From contig CAJOEO010000016.1 of NCBI GenBank assembly GCA_905233535.1, positions 1-39,837 of the forward strand: 39,837 nt of DNA. Reading direction: 5' to 3'. Source of the stretch: an uncultured Treponema sp. Lineage in GTDB: Bacteria; Spirochaetota; Spirochaetia; Treponematales; Treponemataceae. A model generated the notes under the pieces. It ran no database searches and was not told the origin of the DNA. It saw only the letters and a list, made by a program, of their open reading frames with translations. Below are positions 1 to 7,770 of this stretch, in pieces (within the stretch, counting starts at the first letter, position 1; every line of letters begins with the position of its first letter). The position numbers and the translations under genes were made by a program.

Positions 1-1
1 C

Positions 2-706
2 GCGGGGATTTTTCATTTTTGCGAAAACGCGAAAGAATTTTCGTACAAGGCGGATTTTTCAGAAATCGAGCGGGAAGAATTTTTTTCAAAAATCGACAAA
101 ATCGAATCGGAACTCGCTCAAAAACTATTCCGCTCGAACGATTTTCAAAGAAAAATCCCAAAGTTCGAGCCGTTGATTTTAGGGCGCGACGAAGCGTACA
201 TCGGCGTTTTAATCGACGATTTGGTAACGCTCGGCACAAAAGAGCCGTACCGAATGTTTACGGCGCGCGCCGAATATCGCCTGAAACTGCGGCACGACAC
301 GGCAGACCGCCGTTTGGCAGAAAAAGCGTTTTCCGTCGGCTTGAAATCGCAGGCGCAAATCGATTCTGTGCGGCAAAAATACGCGCTTGTTTCGGAGGCT
401 ACGGAGATTCTTTTGAAAAATCCAGACGCTCAAAACGGCGGATTTTCTGCTTTAGTTTGGGAAATTGCAAAAGAGGACGCAAAATACAAGTATTACATTG
501 AAAAGCAGGACGCTCGTGTGGCGAAAATGCACAAAATGGAAAAATACCGCATTCCGCCCTCGTTTGATTACGGAAAAATCCCTGCGCTTTCTGCGGAAAG
601 CCGCCAAAAACTCGAAAAGGTGCGTCCGCTAACGCTTGGGCAAGCATCGCGCATTTCTGGAATCCGCAACAGCGACATTATGCTTTTGATGGTCTATCTG
701 GAATAG
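2..706 (+). CDS. mnmG: tRNA uridine-5-carboxymethylaminomethyl(34) synthesis enzyme MnmG, C-terminal part (gene starts before window)
   Basis: Open frame from base 2; LILGRDEAYIGVLIDDLVTLGTKEPYRMFTARAEYRLKLRHDTADRRL and C-terminal LTLGQASRISGIRNSDIMLLMVYL are MnmG hallmarks. Confidence 0.93.
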   Translation, partial: AGIFHFCENAKEFSYKADFSEIEREEFFSKIDKIESELAQKLFRSNDFQRKIPKFEPLILGRDEAYIGVLIDDLVTLGTKEPYRMFTARAEYRLKLRHDTADRRLAEKAFSVGLKSQAQIDSVRQKYALVSEATEILLKNPDAQNGGFSALVWEIAKEDAKYKYYIEKQDARVAKMHKMEKYRIPPSFDYGKIPALSAESRQKLEKVRPLTLGQASRISGIRNSDIMLLMVYLE

Positions 707-814
707 AAAATTTTAGATTCAAAAAACGCGCGACGGTTTCAAATCTCCCCTACCCGCGCATTTTCTGCAAAAAAACTTGTGGATTTTTTGTGATTTGTTC
801 GATAGAATGAATAA

Positions 815-922
815 AAAGACACAGCCACGGGAGCGTCCGCAAAACGCTCCCAAGATAACGCGGTTGGTCTTCATTTTTCTGAATACAAACCGCCAAGTTT
901 TTGCTTAGGCGGTTTCTTTTTT
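815..922 (+). ncRNA. candidate small RNA (possible type I antitoxin), convergent with the 22-aa peptide ORF
   Basis: TAGAAT -10-like box at 803-808; perfect 8-bp stem GGGAGCGT(829-836)/ACGCTCCC(844-851); intrinsic terminator AAACCGCC(887-894)/GGCGGTTT(908-915) then C+TTTTTT. Confidence 0.5.
887..922 (+). terminator. intrinsic terminator, hairpin usable on both strands
   Basis: AAACCGCC...GGCGGTTT stem followed by CTTTTTT. Confidence 0.75.
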
Positions 923-955
923 ACTTCTTACAAAAAAAATGCAAGAAGGGTGCAA

Positions 956-1024
956 TTACCAAACAGGATAGCCCGCCAAAAGTAAGCAGACAATCGCTAA
1001 AATCATAATGATTCGTGTAGCCAT
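956..1024 (-). CDS. 22-aa hydrophobic peptide MATRIIMILAIVCLLLAGYPVW, candidate type I toxin
   Basis: ATG at 1024, TAA at 956-958; GGAGGG Shine-Dalgarno 6 nt upstream (ctttGGAGGGcgtgcaATG); almost entirely hydrophobic; below the ORF-track length cut-off. Confidence 0.55.
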   Translation of the reverse strand: MATRIIMILAIVCLLLAGYPVW

Positions 1025-1084
1025 TGCACGCCCTCCAAAGATTGAATTCCGCTCATTTGAGCAGTGAAGTTTGAAGAGCAACCT

Positions 1085-1176
1085 CAAGACAAACGAAACC
1101 TCCTGTTTCGTTTGTCTTGTCGCAAAACTTCGTTTTGCGCTTGGCTTTGCGCCCGCGTCCTGCGGGCGTGTTTTTT
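1085..1176. repeat. array of three perfect hairpins, last followed by T-tract
   Basis: CAAGACAAACGAAAC-ctcct-GTTTCGTTTGTCTTG (1085-1119), CGCAAAAC-ttc-GTTTTGCG (1121-1139), CGCCCGC-gtcct-GCGGGCG-tgTTTTTT (1150-1176). Confidence 0.85.
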
Positions 1177-1236
1177 CGGCAAAATCCGAATTCGTTTTTA
1201 ACTTCGTTTCGACTTTCGCTCAACGAACGAGAACGT

Positions 1237-1268
1237 GGTGGTTGAGTCTGTCGAAACCACCTTTTTTG
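1237..1268 (+). repeat. dispersed GGTTGAG...TCGAAACC hairpin element with T-tract
   Basis: GGTGGTTGAGTCTGTCGAAACCACC followed by TTTTTT; same element recurs elsewhere in the window. Confidence 0.7.
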
Positions 1269-1380
1269 TGCAATTTCGAGAGCCTCAATCAGCGCAAAAA
1301 AAACGGCGAAAATTGGTGAAAATCACTTGCCAAAGTCTAGTTTTTTTTTGTATCGTAAGTGTGATTTTTTAGGAGGATTT

Positions 1381-2856
1381 ATGAAAAAATCGCACTTGCT
1401 TTTGGCGTTTTTGGCTTTGCTTGGATTCTTTTTTGTTTCCTGCGCGGACGAAATCGAGGATTCCAAAACGTACATCGTGTTTTCGTCGGGTTCTCGCGCG
1501 GCGGAAAAGAAAGCGGAAAATCTCACGGACATTTCGTTTAAGGGAATATTGGGTGATATAGAAACGCTAAAAAAAACTTATGACAAATGGGAAGATTTGC
1601 CGAACGACATAAAAATCGAAAAAACTTATGACAAATGGTCGGACGCGGCGAACGACAAAATCGAACTTGATGCGGGCGAGTGGGTATTTGCTTTATCTGC
1701 ATCTTTGGACGATGAATTCTACTATGCGCAAACATCTAATTCGACGGAATCGGAAACTGAAACGGCGGAAAGTTCTGACAGCGAAATCGAAGTACAGAGA
1801 ATTGTTCTAAAAACAGGGGCTGACATCAATTCTATTCTGACATCTATCGGCTCAAATGCAACGGCGTTTACCCACAGTTCGACCGCTCCTACTTCAACCG
1901 TAGGAACGCTTGACAACAACGGGTTGATTCCCGTATGGCTTGAAGGCAATACGATAAAATATTACGTCCCGGACAACGTAATACTCGTTCTCAACGCCGA
2001 CTGTAGCAGTCTTTTTAAAGGAATGCTGTATCTTAAATCAATCGATGTGAGCAAATTCGACTCATCAAATGTTACAATTATGAACAGTATGTTCTCTGGC
2101 TGTTCTGCTCTTACAACACTTGATGTGAGCGGTTTTAACACGAGCAGAGTTACAGATATGCGCTATATGTTCTACGACTGCAAATCTCTTACAGAACTTG
2201 ATGTGAGCGGTTTTAACACGAGCAAAGTTACAGATATGAGCTATATGTTTTACGAATGCAACTCTCTTACAGAACTTGATGTGAGCGGTTTTAACACGAG
2301 CAAAGTTACAGATATGCGCCGTATGTTCTACGGCTGTTCTGCCCTTAAAAAACTTGATGTAAGCGGTTTTAACACGAGCAACGTTACAAATATGAGTTAT
2401 ATGTTCTACAACTGCAAATCTCTTACAACACTTGATGTGAGCAAGTTTGACACGTCGAATGTTACAGATATGGAAAATATGTTCTCTGGCTGTTCTGCTC
2501 TTACAGAACTTGATGTAAGCAAGTTTAACACGTCGAATGTTACAACTATGAAAAGTATGTTCTACAACTGTTCTGCTCTTACAGAACTTGATGTGAGCGG
2601 TTTTAACACGAGCATAGTTACAGGTATGGACCATATGTTCTACAAATGCAACTCTCTTAAAACAATTTACGCCGCAAGCAACGCTAATTGGAGTTCGAGT
2701 TCAGTCAGCAATAGCGTTTCTATGTTTGATGGTTGCGAAAATCTCGTCGGCGGCAGTGGCACATCATACGACGACGAAAAAACCAACGCGACATACGCAA
2801 GAATCGATGGCGGCACGGATAGCGATAGCCCTGGCTACTTTACGGCAAAGCAATAA
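1381..2856 (+). CDS. BspA-like / DUF285 repeat surface lipoprotein
   Basis: AGGAGG SD before ATG 1381; lipobox FFFVSC; eight LTELDVSGFNTSKVTDMSYMFYxCxS repeats. Confidence 0.88.
   Translation: MKKSHLLLAFLALLGFFFVSCADEIEDSKTYIVFSSGSRAAEKKAENLTDISFKGILGDIETLKKTYDKWEDLPNDIKIEKTYDKWSDAANDKIELDAGEWVFALSASLDDEFYYAQTSNSTESETETAESSDSEIEVQRIVLKTGADINSILTSIGSNATAFTHSSTAPTSTVGTLDNNGLIPVWLEGNTIKYYVPDNVILVLNADCSSLFKGMLYLKSIDVSKFDSSNVTIMNSMFSGCSALTTLDVSGFNTSRVTDMRYMFYDCKSLTELDVSGFNTSKVTDMSYMFYECNSLTELDVSGFNTSKVTDMRRMFYGCSALKKLDVSGFNTSNVTNMSYMFYNCKSLTTLDVSKFDTSNVTDMENMFSGCSALTELDVSKFNTSNVTTMKSMFYNCSALTELDVSGFNTSIVTGMDHMFYKCNSLKTIYAASNANWSSSSVSNSVSMFDGCENLVGGSGTSYDDEKTNATYARIDGGTDSDSPGYFTAKQ
2032..2655 (+). 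repeat. eight tandem 78-bp (26-aa) DUF285 repeats, with a degenerate ninth after 2656
   Basis: Units start with CTTA..GATGTGAGC..; 8 x 78 = 624 nt fits exactly 2032-2655. Confidence 0.9.
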
Positions 2857-2871
2857 ACGCGGGTAAACACG

Positions 2872-3036
2872 CGGAGATTTCGACAAGCTCAACCACCGCG
2901 AACAATAAACGAGCAAACGGTGGTTGAGGTTCTCGAAACCACCGTTTTTCATTTCGACTTCGCTCAATGACCGCGTGTTTTCGGTGGTTGTATAAAAAAA
3001 ACGGTGGTTGAGCGAAAGTCGAAACCACCGTTTTTT
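2872..3036. repeat. cluster of dispersed GGTTGAG...TCGAAACC elements between convergent genes
   Basis: TTTCGACAAGCTCAACCACCG; CGGTGGTTGAGGTTCTCGAAACCACCGTTTTT; ATTTCGACTTCGCTCAATGACCGCG; ACGGTGGTTGAGCGAAAGTCGAAACCACCGTTTTTTT. Confidence 0.8.
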
Positions 3037-3044
3037 TCATCGAA

Positions 3045-3947
3045 TCAAAGAAAAATTAAGCCCGCGATTCCGAGGGGAATTAAATAGGCGGCAAACCATT
3101 CTAAGTGACCTTTTCGGATTATGCGCATAAAAATCGCAAGCGCAATGTAGCCAAAAACAAACGCACACACGCAACCTGCAATCATCGGCAAAAATCCAAT
3201 CGCGCCACTCATTTCGTCAAGGTGGCGAAGTTCAAGGACAAACGCGCCCAAAATTGCTGGAATAGAAGCGAGAAACGAATAGTCGCCCGCAACTTTTCGC
3301 GAAACGCCACAAAGTCGTGCGCCCGCAATAGTTGAGCCTGAACGCGAAACGCCAGGCAACGTTCCAAATCCTTGCGCAATTCCAATTATCAACGCTTGTT
3401 TCCAAGTAATTCCGCGGTCTTGAACTTGAAAAAGATTGTCCTGCATTTCCGCGGAATCTAAAATGTCGTGTTTTCTCGAAATAAACGAAGAAATTATAAG
3501 TAAACACGCGGTAACCAAAAATCCCGCCGACACGAATTTTAACGACAAATCGGGAATCAATTTTGAAGACGCGATTCCCAAAATTCCCGTAACGATTGTA
3601 GTCAAAATTATGTAAAGAATCGTTTTTCGTCCAACTTTGTCGGACGGCGCAAGTTCTAGCGTTTTTTCGTCGGGTGCGATTACAATGCTAACGTCGTAAG
3701 AATTTTCGATTTCGTTTTTGTGAAAAATCCAACGAAAAAGAACGACAAAAAGTCTTATGATTATTTTTCTAAAATAAAGAATCACCGCCGCCAACGTCGC
3801 AACGTGAAGTACAACATCAAAAAGAAGCGGAATGTCGTCTAGCGCGAAAAAATGTTGAACCAATCGCAAATGTCCGCTTGACGAAATCGGCAGGAATTCT
3901 GCAACCCCCTGTACAATCCCCAGCAAAGCCCCCTGCAATACCGTCAT
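3045..3947 (-). CDS. uppP: undecaprenyl-diphosphatase (BacA/UppP)
   Basis: MTVLQGALLGIVQGVAEFLPISSSGHLRLVQ and PGVSRSGSTIAGA motifs; multi-TM. Confidence 0.95.
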   Translation of the reverse strand: MTVLQGALLGIVQGVAEFLPISSSGHLRLVQHFFALDDIPLLFDVVLHVATLAAVILYFRKIIIRLFVVLFRWIFHKNEIENSYDVSIVIAPDEKTLELAPSDKVGRKTILYIILTTIVTGILGIASSKLIPDLSLKFVSAGFLVTACLLIISSFISRKHDILDSAEMQDNLFQVQDRGITWKQALIIGIAQGFGTLPGVSRSGSTIAGARLCGVSRKVAGDYSFLASIPAILGAFVLELRHLDEMSGAIGFLPMIAGCVCAFVFGYIALAIFMRIIRKGHLEWFAAYLIPLGIAGLIFL

Positions 3948-4055
3948 TTTTTCTCCTCATTTTTTAATTTTAAACAACTTTTTATAAATGCTACCATAAA
4001 ATCAGCATATTTTAACACGCTTAAAAAGAATATTCCTCGTATTAAACGCATTATT

Positions 4056-4799
4056 TTAAAGCGAATATGATTCTTCCGTTCCGTCTTCAAATGTGATTTT
4101 TACGCGCGTAATTTTGATTTCGTCGATTGCAAAATCCGTCCAAAACGCACTCGTTTGCGTTTTATATCGTTCGCCATCTTTGATTGAATCTTTTGTGCGA
4201 ACTGTCGTTTCGTCTGCGCCAGTCGTGTGATTTTTTACGACCATGCCTTTGTCGGTGGCTTTTAGCGTAATTTCCACAGAACGAATCATTTTTCCAGAAA
4301 TGTTCCGAAACGAAAATTCCGCGTGGATTCCGTCGCCGTTTTTGTTGCGAATCGCGCGCGATTCAAGCGAAGCAAGCGGACGCACGGCTTTTGCGTAATT
4401 TATCGTAATCGCTGCCGTTTCGTCTTTTTTTTCAATCGAATACAAAACTTCGATTTTTGGTTTTGTCGCCGTAATCGCAAAATATCTAAATCGATTCATC
4501 GGCGTAACTTTGTAGCGCAACGCTTTTGAAATCGTGTCGGTGTCGTTGTAATCGCTCGTTTTTAGCGAACCGTAACGTACCCAATCGGAATCTTTTTCTG
4601 ACCACGCGAGAACGGAAAACGAGATTTTTTCGCCCGTTTTGTTCAAAACGCTTACGTCGTCGTAATCGCCGTCTTCAAAAAGTTTTTTCGCATCAAACTG
4701 AATCACTGAATCTTCTGGAAATTTTGGAGAATCTTCCGTTTGGGAAAAAACAAAATTCGCCAAAAACAAAGCAATAAAAATACAAAAAAATCGTTTCAT
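4056..4799 (-). CDS. hypothetical exported protein
   Basis: Signal peptide MKRFFCIFIALFLANFVFSQ; internal start 4799 preferred over 4904 because TATAAT lies 6 nt upstream. Confidence 0.7.
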   Translation of the reverse strand: MKRFFCIFIALFLANFVFSQTEDSPKFPEDSVIQFDAKKLFEDGDYDDVSVLNKTGEKISFSVLAWSEKDSDWVRYGSLKTSDYNDTDTISKALRYKVTPMNRFRYFAITATKPKIEVLYSIEKKDETAAITINYAKAVRPLASLESRAIRNKNGDGIHAEFSFRNISGKMIRSVEITLKATDKGMVVKNHTTGADETTVRTKDSIKDGERYKTQTSAFWTDFAIDEIKITRVKITFEDGTEESYSL

Positions 4800-4859
4800 G
4801 TGGGAATTATAGCAAAAAACGCTATTTTGTTGCCGATTTTTGTGCGTATAATAAAAAAT

Positions 4860-6980
4860 ATGAAAACGTCGGAAATCACGAATTCCATAAGCAGTTTGCC
4901 GCAAATCGGCAAGGCAAAGGCTCTTTTATTTGCGAATTTGAACATTTTTACGGTGGCGGATTTGCTTCAATTTTATCCAAGACGATACGACGACCGCACA
5001 AAACGAACGTCGCTCGCCGAATGTGCGTTTTCGCTTGAGCCAAAATCGGCGCACACGATTGCGCAAGTTACAAAAGTAATTCGATTTGGAAACAACGCAA
5101 AACATTTGAGAATTTTTATCACGGACGGAACGAGCGCGGGCGAAATTTTGGCGTTTAATCGTTATTGGCTGGAAAAATCGCTTACAGTCGGTTCGATTAT
5201 TGCCGTTCACGGCGAGTTTGCAAATAAATTCAACTCGCTTCAATGTTCCACGTTCGATTTTCAAAAAATCGCAGACGGCGGTCTTCTTTCGGATTTTATG
5301 GACGCGCCAATTCCAGATTCTCGCGTAATTCCCATTTATCATCAAACGGAAGGTTTGACGAGCAAAATAATTGAATCGACGGTGAAAAATGCGTTTGAAC
5401 GTTTTTTAATTGGAATTGAAGACGAAATTCCAGAAGAAATTAGAAAATCGCGCGGGCTTTTACACAAAAAAGACGCTTTAAGAAAAATTCATCTGCCTGA
5501 AACGATGGAAGAAGTCGAAGAGGCAAAAAAAACGCTCGTTTTTGAAGAATTGTTCGTTTTTCAAAAAACGATTGCCGAACGCGCGCTGGCGCACAAAGGA
5601 AAACTTCCGTCGATTGAAGAAAACCAAAATGAAAAACGATTTTCGGACGCGGATTTTAAAAAATCGCTTTCGCCACGTCAAAAGAATCTTTTGTCGCGTT
5701 TGCAATTTTCGCCAACGGACGACCAAAAATCCGTAATTACAAAAATCAATTTGGACATCGACAAAAATTACAATTCGGCGGCAAAAGGCGAAAAGCCGTT
5801 CGCGCTTCGTTCTCTTTTGCAAGGCGACGTTGGAAGCGGAAAAACGCTTGTTTCTTTTTTTGCCGCGCTTCGCGTAATCGACTACGGCGGGCAATGCGCT
5901 CTTATGGCTCCCACGGAACTTTTGGCAAGGCAACACGAGGAAAATGCCGCAAAAATGCTGGAATCGCTTGGCGTTCGCGTGGCGTATTTGACGGGAAATC
6001 TAAAATCAAAAGGTCGAACGGCGTTGCTTTCTGCCATAAAAAATGGCGAAGTGAATTTTGTGATTGGAACGCACGCGCTTTTTTCTAAAGGCGTGATTTA
6101 TCGCGACCTTGCGCTTGCGATTATCGACGAGCAACATCGTTTTGGCGTTTTGCAACGTTCTGCAATCGTTCAAAAAGGACGCGACAGCGTGAATGCTACG
6201 CTTCGAGAACCGAATCTTTTAATGATGAGTGCGACTCCGATTCCGCAAACCCTCGCTCTTACGATTTTTGGAGATTTGGACGTTTTAACAATAAAAACGC
6301 TTCCAAACGGAAGAAAACCTATTCGCACGTTTTGTGTTCGCGAAGGAAACGAAAGAAACGCTTATGAGGCGGTTCGAGGAGAATTGCGTCGTGGAAAACA
6401 GGCGTATTTTGTTTATCCGTTAATCGAAGGCGGCGACGAGGCGAACGGAAAAACGGCGGCAAAAAGCGCGGAAGAAATGTTCGATTTTTTGTCAAAACAA
6501 GTTTATCCAGAATTTTCTGTCGCTCTCGTTCATGGAAAAATCGACGACGAACAAACTTCAAAAATCTTGGAATCGTTCAAAAATGGCGACGTTCAAGTTT
6601 TAGTGGCGACTACCGTTGTCGAAGTTGGCGTGGACGTGCCGAACGCAACGTGCATAATAATTGAGCAGGCGGACAGATTCGGGCTTGCCGCTCTTCATCA
6701 ACTTCGCGGGCGCGTTGGGCGCGGTAGCGAGCAATCGTTTTGCTTTTTAGTATACAGAAATTCGATTACGGAAATTGGAATCGAACGAATGAAAGTGATT
6801 CACGACACGACGGACGGATTTAAAATCGCCGAAGAAGATTTGCGTTTGCGCGGACCTGGAGAGATTTCGGGGACGGCGCAAAGCGGTTCCCTTGCGTTCA
6901 AAATCGCAGACCTTGAACGCGACAAAGAAATCATGTTACAAGCGCGCGAGGCGGCTTTCGCGCTCGTGTCAAAATCATAA
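4860..6980 (+). CDS. recG: ATP-dependent DNA helicase RecG
   Basis: LLQGDVGSGKT, DEQHRFGV, MSATPIPQTL, TTVVEVGVDVPNA, LHQLRGRVGRG motifs. Confidence 0.96.
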   Translation: MKTSEITNSISSLPQIGKAKALLFANLNIFTVADLLQFYPRRYDDRTKRTSLAECAFSLEPKSAHTIAQVTKVIRFGNNAKHLRIFITDGTSAGEILAFNRYWLEKSLTVGSIIAVHGEFANKFNSLQCSTFDFQKIADGGLLSDFMDAPIPDSRVIPIYHQTEGLTSKIIESTVKNAFERFLIGIEDEIPEEIRKSRGLLHKKDALRKIHLPETMEEVEEAKKTLVFEELFVFQKTIAERALAHKGKLPSIEENQNEKRFSDADFKKSLSPRQKNLLSRLQFSPTDDQKSVITKINLDIDKNYNSAAKGEKPFALRSLLQGDVGSGKTLVSFFAALRVIDYGGQCALMAPTELLARQHEENAAKMLESLGVRVAYLTGNLKSKGRTALLSAIKNGEVNFVIGTHALFSKGVIYRDLALAIIDEQHRFGVLQRSAIVQKGRDSVNATLREPNLLMMSATPIPQTLALTIFGDLDVLTIKTLPNGRKPIRTFCVREGNERNAYEAVRGELRRGKQAYFVYPLIEGGDEANGKTAAKSAEEMFDFLSKQVYPEFSVALVHGKIDDEQTSKILESFKNGDVQVLVATTVVEVGVDVPNATCIIIEQADRFGLAALHQLRGRVGRGSEQSFCFLVYRNSITEIGIERMKVIHDTTDGFKIAEEDLRLRGPGEISGTAQSGSLAFKIADLERDKEIMLQAREAAFALVSKS

Positions 6981-7072
6981 TCGCGCCTTTTCGCTGATTG
7001 AATCTCTCGAAATCAACGAAAAGAACGCGCGGATTTCGACTTTCGCTCAACGAACGGCGCGGACAAAAAAAA

Positions 7073-7096
7073 GCCCCGCACAAAGCGGGGTGTTTT
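7073..7096. terminator. intrinsic terminator between convergent recG and 7098 gene
   Basis: GCCCCGC-acaaa-GCGGGGT stem with T/A tracts on both sides. Confidence 0.8.
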
Positions 7097-7097
7097 C

Positions 7098-7463
7098 TTA
7101 GAACGAAAAATCAGAATTATTTGGTGCGGCTTTGCCAGTGGTTTTGAACTTGCTCACCACAAAACGCCCGTCGCGGAGCGTCTGAAATCCAATCAACTCT
7201 TTTTGATTTATGATTCCCGTAAGCTTTAACTGCTCGCCCTGATGAGCAGAAATATCGTTCATTGAAAACTTCGCGTCTGAATCAATGTCAAGCGAATACT
7301 GCTTGCCGTCGTCCGTTATAAATCCAACGAATGTATGCGGCGCGCTTCCGTAAATCTGAATGTAGCCCGTAATCGTTTTTTTCCAGCTGAACGCCGCCAC
7401 CGCCGAAATCGCAATCGCAAAAAGCGTCGCAAAAACCGCACCTTTTTTTACCGCATTTTTCAT
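7098..7463 (-). CDS. hypothetical small exported/membrane-anchored protein
   Basis: N-terminal hydrophobic signal MKNAVKKGAVFATLFAIAISAVAAF; GGAGG SD upstream. Confidence 0.65.
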   Translation of the reverse strand: MKNAVKKGAVFATLFAIAISAVAAFSWKKTITGYIQIYGSAPHTFVGFITDDGKQYSLDIDSDAKFSMNDISAHQGEQLKLTGIINQKELIGFQTLRDGRFVVSKFKTTGKAAPNNSDFSF

Positions 7464-7539
7464 TTTGTTCCTCCGTCGTTTTCGATTCTGTGTCTTGAAG
7501 AAGATGCCTACAAATTACATTTGCGTCAATGTGAAGCAT
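7464..7539 (-). pseudogene. truncated PIN-domain (VapC-like) toxin, N-terminal ~20 codons only
   Basis: MLHIDANVICRHLLQDTESK matches the PIN N-terminus (hDxNVhhRhLhxDxE) and then runs into the SD/start of the next gene; overlaps the end of the 7526-7762 antitoxin-like ORF. Confidence 0.55.
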
Positions 7540-7762
7540 ATTTTTCTGCGACAGCCTCTTCCCACGCTGTTTTTTCCCGTTCTATAAGCGTCGGATTTGC
7601 AAATTCCTTTAGACTTCCCGCGCTTTTTGCGATTGCCTCGAATTTTGCAGAATCCAAAAAATCGTCGTGAATAAGCATTGTTATCCGCTGATTCGGCTTT
7701 GCAAAAAGCGGTTCAAGCGGACGAACCGCCGTGCCGTCAAAATACGCTTCGATTTTCCGCAT
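7526..7762 (-). CDS. antitoxin-like protein (AF2212/DUF104-like), apparently orphaned
   Basis: MRKIEAYFDGTAVRPLEPLFAKPNQRITM resembles short antitoxins paired with PIN toxins; followed directly by the PIN remnant. Confidence 0.5.
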   Translation of the reverse strand: MRKIEAYFDGTAVRPLEPLFAKPNQRITMLIHDDFLDSAKFEAIAKSAGSLKEFANPTLIEREKTAWEEAVAEKYASH

Positions 7763-7770
7763 TTTCTTCT

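Noticed and set aside
1071-1319. 82-aa ORF between mnmG and the DUF285 gene
   Set aside because: Consists of translated hairpin repeats and the dispersed TCGAAACC element; no SD.
2065-2634. 189-aa ORF antisense to the DUF285 repeats
   Set aside because: A by-product of 78-bp repeats lacking stops in that frame; the opposite strand has a lipoprotein signal, SD and known repeat motifs.
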